Positions 30,765-40,449 of a stretch of DNA of 64,000 nucleotides are shown here, piece by piece. A program made the position numbers and the translations under genes. The stretch is from contig JACIXR010000004.1 of NCBI GenBank assembly GCA_014360495.1, forward strand, positions 193,983-257,982. The letters run 5' to 3'. The DNA is from a bacterium. GTDB lineage: Bacteria; Armatimonadota; JACIXR01. The number at the start of each line of letters is the position of its first letter. Position 1 is the first letter of the stretch. The notes under the pieces were generated by a model, which was not told where the DNA came from, searched no databases, and saw only the letters and a program-made list of their open reading frames with translations.

Positions 30765-32288
30765 ATGTGGTTTTTGATAATAAGCCTTATATTATGGGTT
30801 TCTTTACCCATAGCAATTTACTACATTTACCAAAAAACGATAAAAAGGGCTAAAGAGAAGGAGCGAAAAGCGGAGGAACTCCTTGAGGAGGCGAGAAAGA
30901 AAGCAGATTCTCTGAAAAGGGAAGCGCTTCTTGAGGCAAAGGAGGAAGCGCACAGATTCAAGAGCGAGATAGAGCAAAGCCTTCATCAGCAGAGGAGAGA
31001 GCTAAACAAAAGGGAAAATCGGCTTCTTCAGGAGCAGGAAAGACTGGAGAGAAGGATTGAGGCTCTTGATAGAAGGGAAAAGCAAATCGCCTCCCGGGAG
31101 AGACTTATTGAAGAGTTGCAAGCGAAGGCTGAACAGCTCGTAAAACAACAAAAAGAGGAATTGGAAAGAATCGCCAATCTATCGCCTGAGGAAGCAAGGG
31201 AGATTATTCTGAAGAGAACCGAGGAGGAATTGGCGCACGAAATTGCCCAGAAGGTAGCGGAAGAGGAGAAGAGGATAAAGGAGATATCAGAGGCAAGAGC
31301 AAGGGAGATTATAGCGGGAGCTATTCAGAAATGTGCTGTAGATATGGCGCAGGAGATAACGGTGACCACTGTCAGCCTTCCCAGCGATGATGTAAAAGGT
31401 AAGATAATAGGCAGGGAGGGACGAAATATCCGCACATTTGAAAGCCTTACCGGCGTTGACCTTCTCATAGACGATACTCCCGAGGTAGTGGTCATATCTT
31501 CATTTGACCCTGTGAGGCGAGAGATAGCTCGCATAGCGCTTGAAAAGCTCATAATAGATGGGAGGATTCATCCCGCTAAAATAGAGGAAATGGTAGCCAA
31601 GGCAAAGAGAGAGGTGGAAGATGAGATTATAAGGGCGGGGGAGGAAGCGATGGAGAAAGCGAAGGTTATGGGTCTTCATCCAGAGATGATAAGGTTGTTG
31701 GGAAGACTGAAATATCGTACATCCTATGGACAAAATGTCCTCGCTCACTCCTTGGAAGTCGCCTTCATAGCGGGACAGATGGCTGAGGAATTGGGTGTTA
31801 ACGCAAACGTTGCAAGGCGAGCTGGTTTGCTCCACGATATAGGTAAGGCGCTTGATGAGGAGGGCTCTCACACTCAATTGGGAGCGAAGGTTGCGAGGAG
31901 ATATGGAGAAAGGGACGAAGTGATAAACGCGATTCTTTCCCATCACGGCGAAGAGGAACCCAGGTATATAGAATCCGTTCTCGTGCAAGCTGCTGATACC
32001 CTTTCTGCCGCCCGCCCTGGTGCGAGGAGAGAGATGTTGGAGGCATACCTTAGAAGGCTTGAGCAGTTGGAGAAAATCGTCTCCTCCTTCCCGGGAATTG
32101 AGCGCTCCTTTGCAATACAGGCGGGAAGGGAAGTAAGGGTCATTGTGAAGCCCGAGGAAGTGGATGATGCTCAAGCGGCTGTTCTCGCAAGGGATATCGC
32201 GAAAAGGATAGAGCAGGAAATGGAATATCCCGGTCAGATAAAAGTTGTAGTCATAAGAGAAAAAAGAGCAATAGAATACGCGAAGTAA
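30765..32288 (+). CDS. rny: ribonuclease Y
   Basis: Membrane-anchored endoribonuclease that starts mRNA decay. 507 residues: N-terminal TM helix ([20 protein letters not shown]), long coiled coil (about 25-170), KH domain ([20 protein letters not shown]), then HD domain ([17 protein letters not shown] with SHHGEEEP). Length and order match the family. The ATG follows AAAGGGAGGTG. It lies 17 nt after recX, so both are likely co-transcribed. It converges on accDA. Confidence 0.96.
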   Translation: MWFLIISLILWVSLPIAIYYIYQKTIKRAKEKERKAEELLEEARKKADSLKREALLEAKEEAHRFKSEIEQSLHQQRRELNKRENRLLQEQERLERRIEALDRREKQIASRERLIEELQAKAEQLVKQQKEELERIANLSPEEAREIILKRTEEELAHEIAQKVAEEEKRIKEISEARAREIIAGAIQKCAVDMAQEITVTTVSLPSDDVKGKIIGREGRNIRTFESLTGVDLLIDDTPEVVVISSFDPVRREIARIALEKLIIDGRIHPAKIEEMVAKAKREVEDEIIRAGEEAMEKAKVMGLHPEMIRLLGRLKYRTSYGQNVLAHSLEVAFIAGQMAEELGVNANVARRAGLLHDIGKALDEEGSHTQLGAKVARRYGERDEVINAILSHHGEEEPRYIESVLVQAADTLSAARPGARREMLEAYLRRLEQLEKIVSSFPGIERSFAIQAGREVRVIVKPEEVDDAQAAVLARDIAKRIEQEMEYPGQIKVVVIREKRAIEYAK

Positions 32289-32322
32289 CACATATCTTGT
32301 CTAAACCAAGAAGCTAAAAGTA

Positions 32323-34116
32323 TCAATAATTACTGTATTTTTCGTATCTTTTTTGGATTAGTTCATCTAGTGGGATGCTTTGGAGCTCTTCTAAGTGTCT
32401 TAGAATGGCTTCTTTGAGAAGCTGGGCGCTTTTTTCCCAATCTCTATGTGCTCCTCCTTCCGGCTCGGGAACTATCTCATCTGCAACCCCCAAACTGTAG
32501 AGGTCCTGAGCGCTCAGCTTCAATGCCTCCGCCGCCTCGGCTGCTCTTTTGGCATCTCTCCAAATTATGGCGGCACAGGATTCAGGGGATATTACCGAAT
32601 AATAAGCGTTCTCCTGCATCAGCAATCTATCGCCCAAGCCAATCCCTATCGCTCCACCCGAACCTCCTTCCCCTATTACGGAAACTATTATAGGAGTCCT
32701 CAATTTGGACATCTCTTGCAAGTTGCGCGCTATAGCTTGGGCAATTCCTCTCTCTTCTGCCTCGGTTAAACAAGCTGCGCCTGGCGTATCCAAGAAGGTC
32801 AAGACGGGGAAACCGAATTTCTCCGCCATCTTCATAAGACGAAGAGCTTTGTGATAACCCTCTGGACGAGCTGAACCGAAATTTCGCCAGCGTCTTTCCT
32901 TCGTCGTCCTGCCCTTTTGGTGTCCGATGAAGACAACAGTTTGACCATTCAAGCTCGCCAGCCCACCAACGATTGCAGGGTCATCCCCCATAAGTCTATC
33001 GCCATGCAGTTCTATGAAATCATCAAATATCAATTCCGCGTAATCAAGCGTGTAGGGGCGCAGGGGATGACGAGCAACTTGCACCTTCTGCCAACGAGTT
33101 AGATTGCGATAAGCTTTGCGGGTCAATTCTTCTGCTTTTCTCTTTAGCTCTTCTATTTCCTCTCTCCTGTTTAACTTCTCCTCAATCGCGAGATTCTCAA
33201 GCTTCTTCAATTTCAACATAACCTCCGCGATGGGACGCTCGAATTCGGGAAGAAGAGGAATATCCTCGGGGGAAAGGGAAGGCGCAGTGATGGGGGTTTT
33301 TTCCCTCGGCTTGGTCTTCTGTAGGAATAAACGAAGGAGGCGAACAATTGTTTCCCTCAAATCCTTGCGTGGAACGACCATATCCAAGAAACCGTGTTCC
33401 AATTGAAACTCGGAGGATTGGAAATCGGGAGGAAGCTTTATCTTTAAGGTTTGTTCAATCACTCTCGGACCGGTGAATCCAATTAAAGCGCCCGGTTCCG
33501 CGATGTTAACATCACCTAACGAGGCAAAGGAAGCGAGCACACCAGCCATTGTAGGATTTGTCAGAACCGCTATATAAGGGACCTTTGCGGAGTGGAACTT
33601 GCCGACTGCAGAAGCCGTTTTCGCCATCTGCATAAGGGAGATTATCCCTTCCTGCATCCTCGCCCCTCCACCGGAGCCGGAAATCATCACTACGGGCAAA
33701 GATTTATCCCTTGCCAGCTCCATCGCCCTCTTCACCTTCTCTCCAACAACCCAGCCCATACTTCCTCCCATGAAGGAGAAGTCGGTTATTATGATAACGC
33801 AGGGGATGGAGTCAATCGTTGCTGTTCCGTAGATTATCGCATCGTTCAAACTCGTCTTTTCCCTCGCGGAAATGAGCTTTTCCTGATATTGAGGGAAAGA
33901 TAAAGGGTCTTTGGAGACGAGCTCCGCATCGTATTCCTGAAAGCTTCCCTCATCCACAGTATATTGAAGCCTTTCCCTCGCCGATAAAAGGAAATGGTAA
34001 TTACAGCGAGGGCAGACTCGGAAGTTCTCCACAACTTCGCTTGAGACCAATATTCTTTTACATTGAGGACATTTTAAAAAAAGGTCGGAGGGAATATGCT
34101 CAAACTTCCTTGACAT
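32323..34116 (-). CDS. accDA: acetyl-CoA carboxylase carboxyltransferase, beta-alpha fusion
   Basis: One 597-residue chain carries both carboxyltransferase subunits that are usually separate. The N-terminal half is AccD with a zinc ribbon (KCPQC...VCPRC) and crotonase-fold motifs SGGGARMQEG and NPTMAGVLASFASLGD. The C-terminal half from about residue 300 is AccA (YTLDYAELIFDDFIELHGDR, GHQKGRTTKER, GEGGSGGAIGIGLGDRLLM). The enzyme transfers CO2 from biotin to acetyl-CoA to give malonyl-CoA. Start ATG 34116 has AGAGAGGTG; a GTG 9 nt upstream is less likely. The usual GAYPG loop reads GAACLTEAEERG. Divergent from pheA, and their regulatory regions overlap. Confidence 0.93.
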   Translation of the reverse strand: MSRKFEHIPSDLFLKCPQCKRILVSSEVVENFRVCPRCNYHFLLSARERLQYTVDEGSFQEYDAELVSKDPLSFPQYQEKLISAREKTSLNDAIIYGTATIDSIPCVIIITDFSFMGGSMGWVVGEKVKRAMELARDKSLPVVMISGSGGGARMQEGIISLMQMAKTASAVGKFHSAKVPYIAVLTNPTMAGVLASFASLGDVNIAEPGALIGFTGPRVIEQTLKIKLPPDFQSSEFQLEHGFLDMVVPRKDLRETIVRLLRLFLQKTKPREKTPITAPSLSPEDIPLLPEFERPIAEVMLKLKKLENLAIEEKLNRREEIEELKRKAEELTRKAYRNLTRWQKVQVARHPLRPYTLDYAELIFDDFIELHGDRLMGDDPAIVGGLASLNGQTVVFIGHQKGRTTKERRWRNFGSARPEGYHKALRLMKMAEKFGFPVLTFLDTPGAACLTEAEERGIAQAIARNLQEMSKLRTPIIVSVIGEGGSGGAIGIGLGDRLLMQENAYYSVISPESCAAIIWRDAKRAAEAAEALKLSAQDLYSLGVADEIVPEPEGGAHRDWEKSAQLLKEAILRHLEELQSIPLDELIQKRYEKYSNY

Positions 34117-34138
34117 ACCTTTCACCTCTCTTTAAAAT
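34110..34138 (+). promoter_or_regulatory. pheA promoter, leaderless, overlapping accDA start
   Basis: TTGACA (34110-34115), 17 nt, TAAAAT (34133-34138), 8 nt, ATG 34147. No Shine-Dalgarno. The -35 lies across the accDA start codon on the other strand, so the two transcripts would interfere. Confidence 0.75.
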
Positions 34139-34146
34139 CTCTCACT

Positions 34147-35211
34147 ATGGAACTGGAAGACATAAGGAGAAAAATAGACGAGATAGACGAGAAATTGGTA
34201 GACCTCCTTTCCCAAAGGGCTGAGCTCGCTAAGCAGGCTTCCGCCCTTAAAGGGGAAAGGGTCTTTGACGCTAGCAGGGAAGAGGAAGTTATAAGACATA
34301 TCCTCTCCCTCAACAAGGGACCCATATCCAATGAAGAGCTAACATATCTATTTAGAGAGATTATATCAATTTGTCGGCGTTTGGAAAAGCCATTAAAAAT
34401 CGCTTATTGGGGTCCAGAGGGAACTTTTACTCATCTCGCTGCCATTAAAAGATTCGGAAGCTCAGCGGATTATGTTGCCTGTGAGAGGCTTGAGGATGTT
34501 TTTGAAGAAGTGCTCAGGGGAAGTGCTGATTTGGGGGTTGTGCCAGTTGAGAACTCAACGGAAGGAGTAGTGGCGAGGACATTGGATATTTTCCAGGAAA
34601 TAGAGGGGTTGAAAATATGTGGCGAGATGGTCATCCCCATCCGCCATCTTCTTCTTTCCCCCGCTGATAGTTTGAAGAAAATTAAGAGGGTCTATTCCGT
34701 CCCTCAGGCATTGGGGCAGTGTCGCAGATGGTTGAGAGAGAATCTGCCCAATGTAGAGATTATAGAGACCGCTACCACTGCAAAGGCGGCGCAAATGTGC
34801 AAAGAAGACCCCCAAGGGGCAGCTATAGGAAGCGAAGCGGCAAAGGAGATATACGATTTAAATGTGCTTGCGGAAGGAATAGAGGATGTCCCGGGAAACA
34901 GCACGAGATTCTTGGTAATAGGAAAGGAGGAAACAGCTCCCACTGGAAAGGATAAAACGACGATTATATTTGCGGTTAAGCATAAGGCAGGTGCTCTTTA
35001 TAGGGCTCTTTCCGCTTTTGATAAATACGATGTAAACCTCACGATGCTTGAATCCCGTCCCTCCCGTCGGACCTCCTGGGAATATGTCTTCTTTGCTGAT
35101 TTTCAAGGGCATATAAAAGAAGAGAGGGTAAAGAAGGCGCTGGATAAGCTATCGGAGGAAGCTCTTTTCATCAAAGTTCTTGGTTCTTATCCTGAGGCAA
35201 ACAGAGAATAA
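34147..35211 (+). CDS. pheA: bifunctional chorismate mutase/prephenate dehydratase
   Basis: 354 residues: AroQ chorismate mutase (MELEDIRRKIDEIDEKLVDL, residues 1-85), prephenate dehydratase (IAYWGPEGTFTHLAA to NSTRFLVIG, about 84-260), and an ACT domain (KAGALYRALSAF, LESRPSRRTSWEYVFFADF) that normally mediates Phe feedback inhibition. It makes phenylpyruvate for phenylalanine. The transcript appears leaderless. Confidence 0.96.
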   Translation: MELEDIRRKIDEIDEKLVDLLSQRAELAKQASALKGERVFDASREEEVIRHILSLNKGPISNEELTYLFREIISICRRLEKPLKIAYWGPEGTFTHLAAIKRFGSSADYVACERLEDVFEEVLRGSADLGVVPVENSTEGVVARTLDIFQEIEGLKICGEMVIPIRHLLLSPADSLKKIKRVYSVPQALGQCRRWLRENLPNVEIIETATTAKAAQMCKEDPQGAAIGSEAAKEIYDLNVLAEGIEDVPGNSTRFLVIGKEETAPTGKDKTTIIFAVKHKAGALYRALSAFDKYDVNLTMLESRPSRRTSWEYVFFADFQGHIKEERVKKALDKLSEEALFIKVLGSYPEANRE

Positions 35212-35220
35212 AACCTCTTA

Positions 35221-36525
35221 CTAATTCGCTTCCTCTTCTTCCCCTGTTGGCTTTTCTTTCTTGGTTATCCTAACCTTTGTTATTCGCCTTCCGTCCGTTT
35301 TCTCCACGGTGAGCGTGAGGGAATCCAATTCAACGCTTTCCCCTTCCTCTGGAACTTTACCCAATAGAGCGTAAACTAAACCTCCAAGGGTATCCGCTTC
35401 CTCATCGGATAGGGAAAGTCCAAGCTCTTCGTTCACATCCTCTATAAGCGCCCGAGCATCTACAATTGCTGTATTTTCATCTATCTTTTCTATCCATTCG
35501 CTTTCCTTATCGTATTCATCCTCTATCTCGCCAACGATTTCCTCCAAAATATCCTCTAAAGTGACTATTCCTGCTGTCCCACCGTATTCATCAACAACTA
35601 TTGCCATTTGAGTCTTATTTCTCTGCATCTCTTTGAGCAACTCGTCAATTTTCTTTGATTCAGGCACGAAGTAGGCAGGGCGAGCAATGCGTTTGGCAGG
35701 TAGAGTGCGTTTCCCCTCCTTGAACCGCCTTATAGCATCCTTGGCGTGAACTATGCCTATGATGTTATCCATATTCTCTCGGTAAACAGGAAGGCGAGAG
35801 TAACCTGTGCGAGAGACTATATCCAAAACTTTCTCCACACTATCATCAGCCTCCACCCCCACCACATCTATCCTTGGAACCATTATCTCCCTCGCCGTTG
35901 TATCCGTGAAATCAAATATTGAAGCAATCATTTCCTTTTCCTCTTCCTCTATATTCCCTTCCTTGGAGCCTTCCTCCAAAAGAATCTGGATTTCCTCCTC
36001 GGTTATCGTGCCCATTTGCTCGTCCTTCGCTCCACCAATTAAGGAAGCTATCCATCCGCTTATTATCGCAAGAGGTTTCACAAAGGGATAGGCAAGTAAG
36101 TAGAGGAATTTTATGAACCTCGCTGATAAAAGAGAGAAAGCCTCCGCCTTTTTAAGGGCTAAATTCTTCGGCACGAGCTCACCGAAGAGGACGAGGATAA
36201 GGGTCATAAGAAGGGAGCCAAAGAGGGCAGATAATTCCTCAGAATTTTCCCCGAGAATCGGTTTGAATAGTTTCATTGATATAAGGGTTGCGAGGGCACC
36301 GCCCGCAACACTGCATAAAGTTACCCACACTTGAAGGGAAGCGAAAAAGTTCTCTGGTTTTTCCAAGAGTTGGGAAATTACACGCGCTCTTTTATCCACA
36401 TCACCCAGATACATCAGCCTGCTCTTTCTCAATGAGATAACCCCAATCTCCGCCGCTGCAAGCAACCCATTGAATATGATGACCACAACGACTAAAAGCC
36501 AAATCAATAAACTTGAATCGTCCAA
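35221..36525 (-). CDS. CNNM/CorC-type (HlyC) membrane protein with CBS pair
   Basis: 434 residues. The DUF21/CNNM membrane domain has four hydrophobic segments (1-165). The CBS pair at about 195-320 includes EIMVPRIDVVGVEADDSVEK and VHAKDAIRRF; the C-terminal CorC_HlyC domain follows (ALIEDVNEELGLSLSDEEAD). Members take part in Mg2+ or Co2+ homeostasis; the hemolysin label is historical. The start is TTG 36525 behind AAAGGAGAG. It converges on pheA with 9 nt between stops. Confidence 0.92.
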   Translation of the reverse strand: MDDSSLLIWLLVVVVIIFNGLLAAAEIGVISLRKSRLMYLGDVDKRARVISQLLEKPENFFASLQVWVTLCSVAGGALATLISMKLFKPILGENSEELSALFGSLLMTLILVLFGELVPKNLALKKAEAFSLLSARFIKFLYLLAYPFVKPLAIISGWIASLIGGAKDEQMGTITEEEIQILLEEGSKEGNIEEEEKEMIASIFDFTDTTAREIMVPRIDVVGVEADDSVEKVLDIVSRTGYSRLPVYRENMDNIIGIVHAKDAIRRFKEGKRTLPAKRIARPAYFVPESKKIDELLKEMQRNKTQMAIVVDEYGGTAGIVTLEDILEEIVGEIEDEYDKESEWIEKIDENTAIVDARALIEDVNEELGLSLSDEEADTLGGLVYALLGKVPEEGESVELDSLTLTVEKTDGRRITKVRITKKEKPTGEEEEAN

Positions 36526-36618
36526 GCAATCACTCTCCTTTCAAAATAAATATTAACAAAATGTTCTGCGATTTGCAAGGGATTGTATCAAAATAATTAT
36601 ATCGGCAATCCTACCTTA

Positions 36619-37809
36619 CTATTGCTTCGCGCTTTTCATTCTATTCTGTCCAGCTTCCAAGATTTCTCTAATCCTAAAGCCCAAGGGCTCGCCTTTTTCC
36701 ACTTTCCTTTTTGCCGAAATAATCGCTTCATCCGCTCCCTCGGGAACAAATGCTTCCCATTTCGCTCCCTTCTGTGTTCCCCACCAATCCATCCGCTCGC
36801 TATAGCACCAAACATATTCATCCGTCGTATAGAGAGAATAATATACATTGTGTTCAAACCAACGAGCTCTCTCCTCCGGGGTTAGAAAGTGGCTGAGCCT
36901 TCCCCATTCATATTCCTTCGGTATTAATCCGAAGTAGAAATCCATATATAGAGCGAAGCCAGCTTGAACCTGCGTTGCGTATTTTCTTCTATTTTCCGGG
37001 GCAATTAAAGAGAGCGCCCTTTGACGCATAAGATGATAGGCGGTTAGATAATCAATTTGGTCGCGATAATAATAGGCTGGCTCGTTTCCATCTATAATAA
37101 CGACTTGGGAATTCGCAGCGTCCAGCATCCCATTTAGAAAAGCTGGAAGCAAACCGTATCCTTCTTGGGAAAGCCTGTTCATCCTCTCTATGGGGTCGGG
37201 GATATCAACGATGTGTCCGAGAATGCTTGTTTGGAAGAATGTGAGGATGCGGACATCGGGAAACTCCGATTGGATAGCCTTCATAAAGCGAGCACCACAT
37301 TCCCGCACCCTCTTCCAATAATCTTCAAAGCTCTTCGTCTTGGAATTTGGAAGGCTTGGATAATGCCAAGGGTTGCCATTGTATGGCTCGGGGTCAAAGC
37401 AGATTCCCTTCAATCCTCCCGCTTTCGCAATTGAGGCAATTAATCGGATGTTTCGCTCGGCTGCTCTCCAATCGCTCTCGTTGAACCAATCCCAGTCCTT
37501 TTCTCTTGTTCCCCATACCAAGACGAAGTTCTCGGTGAAGCGAGTGAATTTTGTTGCCTTTAAATTTGCGAGGTCTTCCTCATACTCCTTCGGCTCGGCA
37601 ACTTTCTTGCAGAAGATGTGAGCTGGATAGGATTTCCAACCTCCCTTGAAACGTAAAACTATTCCATCAAAGGGGAACCTCTCCATATTGCGGATGTTTC
37701 TGCGAACGAAATCGGTATAGGGAACATCCCAACCATACTCAATTAGCTTTTTTCGGACTCTATCATATTGTCCAAAAGCCAAGGGGAGCAAACACAAGCA
37801 CAAAATCAT
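36619..37809 (-). CDS. secreted TIM-barrel-like protein, possible glycoside hydrolase
   Basis: 396 residues with a signal peptide (MILCLCLLPLAFG). GWDVPYTDFVRRNIRNMERF and PFDGIVLRFKG resemble the first strands of glycosidase-like barrels; GGLKGICFDPEPYNGNPWHY contains an acidic pair that could be catalytic. Aromatic residues are abundant. I recognise no named GH family. The upstream element is weak (ACGAGG before the ATG). It lies divergently from the TPM gene. Confidence 0.75.
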   Translation of the reverse strand: MILCLCLLPLAFGQYDRVRKKLIEYGWDVPYTDFVRRNIRNMERFPFDGIVLRFKGGWKSYPAHIFCKKVAEPKEYEEDLANLKATKFTRFTENFVLVWGTREKDWDWFNESDWRAAERNIRLIASIAKAGGLKGICFDPEPYNGNPWHYPSLPNSKTKSFEDYWKRVRECGARFMKAIQSEFPDVRILTFFQTSILGHIVDIPDPIERMNRLSQEGYGLLPAFLNGMLDAANSQVVIIDGNEPAYYYRDQIDYLTAYHLMRQRALSLIAPENRRKYATQVQAGFALYMDFYFGLIPKEYEWGRLSHFLTPEERARWFEHNVYYSLYTTDEYVWCYSERMDWWGTQKGAKWEAFVPEGADEAIISAKRKVEKGEPLGFRIREILEAGQNRMKSAKQ

Positions 37810-37833
37810 GACTTGAAACCTCGTAATTTTTAC

Positions 37834-37862
37834 TTCACCTCCATAGCGAATTCTCTTATAAT
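37834..37862 (+). promoter_or_regulatory. promoter of the TPM/LemA cluster
   Basis: TTCACC (37834-37839), 17 nt, perfect TATAAT (37857-37862). ATG 37883 follows 20 nt later in an A-rich stretch without a clear Shine-Dalgarno. Confidence 0.55.
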
Positions 37863-37882
37863 GTTAAATTAAAAATTAAAAA

Positions 37883-38908
37883 ATGTTAAATCAAAAAAGC
37901 GCTCTTAAAGATGTGAATACTCTCAAAAGGGGAGCTTTTCTGCTTCTTCTCTTTATTTCCCTTTTATCCTTCCCCATTAAATATCCTTCGCCCGTGGGCT
38001 TCGTCAACGATTTCGCCGGCGTTATTGATGAGGAATCTAAAAGGAAAATGGAGGAGATAATAAAATTCGTTGAGGAGAAAACCAGCGCTGAGATGGCAGT
38101 GGTGACTATAAAGAGCCTTGAAGGGGAAACAGTTGAGGGATACGCCAATCAGCTCTTCAATAAATGGGGAATTGGAAAGAAAAAAGAGGATAATGGGGTG
38201 CTCATATTAATCGCTATAAAGGAAAGGAAGATAAGAATAGAGGTGGGATATGGGTTAGAACCGATTTTACCCGACGGGCTTTGTGGGGAGATAATAAGAA
38301 AGGATATGGTTCCATTATTAAAAGAAGGGAAATACGGGGAAGCTCTATTGAGGGCTACGGAAAGAGTCGCTGAGGTTATCACTACTAAATACAAAGTTGC
38401 CCTGCCTGAGGAATACCAACCAATCCCCACACTTCCAAAAAGCCCTAATTTGCTTGATACTCTTTTTTCTTTTGCTCTTATGTTTTTCCTCGTGTTCCCT
38501 TTGATTTTTCTTATAATTGGGCTTATCGTTGCCAAGACCGGCTTTTTAGCGGGGCTTAAAATCTTTCTATTTTTTGTGTTTTTTGGTGTATTTGCAACTG
38601 CACTTTTTATCGCTTTTGTCATTGAGCCACTTTCAAAGGGTTTGGGGATAGAAAAAGGACCTCTTGTTTTCTTGGGAATCTTTTATCTATTCCAGATTTT
38701 ATTTATATACAGACTCTTTCGCTTCCCTTATCTACACGCTAAGTCAAGAAAAAAAGGGAAGAAGGAAAAGATCACGGGTTTCTGGTCTATTTTCGGGTCA
38801 GGTGGCGGCGGCGGTTTCTTCGGGGGAGGTGGTTTCGGTGGTGGAGGAGGATTCGGCGGTTTCGGGGGAGGTTCAAGCGGAGGCGGAGGAGCCTCCGGAA
38901 GCTGGTGA
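37883..38908 (+). CDS. TPM domain membrane protein (YgcG-like)
   Basis: 341 residues. Signal/TM segment at 17-33, then a TPM domain on the outside (SPVGFVNDFAGVIDEESKRK, EKTSAEMAVVTIKSLEGETV, KKKEDNGVLILIAIKERKIR, GYGLEPILPDGL). Three hydrophobic helices follow (about 190-275), then a basic stretch and a Gly-rich tail ending GGGGASGSW. TPM proteins act in envelope stress or photosystem repair and are often beside LemA, as here. It heads a cluster with a nucleotidyltransferase, LemA and DUF2330 proteins. Confidence 0.93.
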   Translation: MLNQKSALKDVNTLKRGAFLLLLFISLLSFPIKYPSPVGFVNDFAGVIDEESKRKMEEIIKFVEEKTSAEMAVVTIKSLEGETVEGYANQLFNKWGIGKKKEDNGVLILIAIKERKIRIEVGYGLEPILPDGLCGEIIRKDMVPLLKEGKYGEALLRATERVAEVITTKYKVALPEEYQPIPTLPKSPNLLDTLFSFALMFFLVFPLIFLIIGLIVAKTGFLAGLKIFLFFVFFGVFATALFIAFVIEPLSKGLGIEKGPLVFLGIFYLFQILFIYRLFRFPYLHAKSRKKGKKEKITGFWSIFGSGGGGGFFGGGGFGGGGGFGGFGGGSSGGGGASGSW

Positions 38909-38924
38909 AAGGAGGTGATTTCTT

Positions 38925-39668
38925 TTGTTTGAGAAGATAGACTCTCTCAGTAGGTTGCCAAAACAGGCAAGGGAAGAGTTGAAAAACTTTTGCCATAGCT
39001 TAAAAGAACTCCTTGGCAATGACCTATTGGGCTTGCTTCTTTATGGCAGCGCGCTCAGGGATGACTATGTTCCAAATCACTCAGACATAAACATTTTAGT
39101 TCTTGTTAAGGAAGTTGATGTTTCTTTATTGCGGAAAGTTGCACCTTTAGTCGCAAGAGCAAATCGGAGAGCACTTATAGAGCCCCTGTTCCTCACGCCG
39201 GAGTATATTGAAAATTCCCTGGACACCTTCCCTCTGGAATATCTGGACATAAAGAGGCAAAATCTTCTGCTTTATGGTGAAGATATATTCACAAAGATTG
39301 AGGTCAATAGGGAAGACCTTCGGTTGCAGGTGGAGAGGGAATGGAAGCTAAATTATATCCGTCTACAGCAGGCTTATCTTCGTTCTTATAATGATGTGGA
39401 AGCGTTAAAGAATATAATGATAAAATCCTTCAACTCCTTTACCCATCTACTCTCCGCCATTTACTATATAAAAGATTCCCTGCCTGAGGAAAGGCACCAG
39501 ATATGGGATGGTTTGGTGAAGGAGTTCTTTATCAGAGAGGAAATCATCAATTATCTGAAAAGCTTGCGGGAAAGAAAAGAAAAAATTGGGAAAGAAGAGA
39601 TTCATTACAGGTTCAACGAGTATCTCAAGATGATGGAGAGGATTATGTTCGCCTTGGAATCTTTGTGA
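38925..39668 (+). CDS. nucleotidyltransferase-fold protein in the LemA cluster
   Basis: 247 residues from TTG 38925 behind AAAGGAGGTG. The N-terminal pol-beta-like fold has LLLYGSALRDDY and NHSDINILVLV; the usual second Asp of DxD is Asn. The C-terminal half is an all-helical HEPN-like bundle (LQVEREWKLNYIRLQQAYLR). The pair resembles MNT/HEPN or antibiotic-nucleotidyltransferase proteins. Whether it is catalytic is unclear because of DxN. Its place between TPM and LemA genes is noteworthy. Confidence 0.8.
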   Translation: MFEKIDSLSRLPKQAREELKNFCHSLKELLGNDLLGLLLYGSALRDDYVPNHSDINILVLVKEVDVSLLRKVAPLVARANRRALIEPLFLTPEYIENSLDTFPLEYLDIKRQNLLLYGEDIFTKIEVNREDLRLQVEREWKLNYIRLQQAYLRSYNDVEALKNIMIKSFNSFTHLLSAIYYIKDSLPEERHQIWDGLVKEFFIREEIINYLKSLRERKEKIGKEEIHYRFNEYLKMMERIMFALESL

Positions 39669-39684
39669 AAGGAGGAATAATTTT

Positions 39685-40251
39685 ATGAGAAAATCTCTTG
39701 CCATTTTCATAATCGTTCTCCTTCTCTGCGTTTTCCTCTACGCTATTGTTAAGGTGCAATACAATCACATCGTTTATCTTGACCAACAGGTTAGGGAGAG
39801 ATGGGCACAGGTGGAAAATGTCCTCCAGAGGAGAAACGATTTAATTCCCAACCTCGTAGCGACTGTAAAGGGCTATGCGAAACATGAGAAGGAGATTTTT
39901 GAGAAAGTCGCGGAGGCAAGGGCTAAGCTGGCGGGGGCGAGGACTGTGGAAGAAAGGGCAAGGGCTGAGTATGAGCTAAGCGGAGCATTGAACAGGCTCT
40001 TGATGATAGTGGAGAACTATCCCCAATTGAAAGCATCTGAGAATTTCCTTCGCCTGCAGGACGAGCTGGCTGGAACAGAGAACCGCATCGCAGTGGAGAG
40101 AATGAGATATAATGAAGCTGTTAGGGAGTATAATAGAGCGGTGAAGAGCATACCAATCGTCTTCTTTATGCGTTTCCTTCCGTTCGATAAAGAGAAGCCT
40201 TATTTCCAAGCAGAGGCAACTGCAAGCAAGCCGCCGAAGGTAGAATTCTAA
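39685..40251 (+). CDS. lemA: LemA family protein
   Basis: 188 residues. One N-terminal TM helix (LAIFIIVLLLCVFLYAIV), then the LemA helical bundle: RWAQVENVLQRRNDLIPNLV, VKGYAKHEKEIFEKVAEARA, and the C-terminal ENFLRLQDELAGTENRIAVE with YNEAVREYNRAVKSIPIVFF. Function is unknown, but LemA and TPM proteins are often encoded together as membrane-associated partners. Strong Shine-Dalgarno AAAGGAGG. The SIPIVFF end recurs in the next gene. Confidence 0.95.
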   Translation: MRKSLAIFIIVLLLCVFLYAIVKVQYNHIVYLDQQVRERWAQVENVLQRRNDLIPNLVATVKGYAKHEKEIFEKVAEARAKLAGARTVEERARAEYELSGALNRLLMIVENYPQLKASENFLRLQDELAGTENRIAVERMRYNEAVREYNRAVKSIPIVFFMRFLPFDKEKPYFQAEATASKPPKVEF

Positions 40252-40449
40252 AAGAGAAAGTGAAGATAGGAACATAAGCAACGAAACCATTTGATATTAG
40301 TTTGTAAAAATAAAGTTTATCAAGAGAAGTCAAAATGCTCTTAGACCATTTGCTTATTTATAAATTCTGAAAACAAACCCTAAACGATTGGAACTTTTTC
40401 TCTTTCAAATTCGTCAAATTATTGAACCTGCAAAAGAGGGAGATAAAAA

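Noticed and set aside
31500-32291. 263-residue minus-strand ORF
   Set aside because: Lies fully antisense to rny, which is a complete, recognisable protein; the antisense translation has no motif or Shine-Dalgarno.
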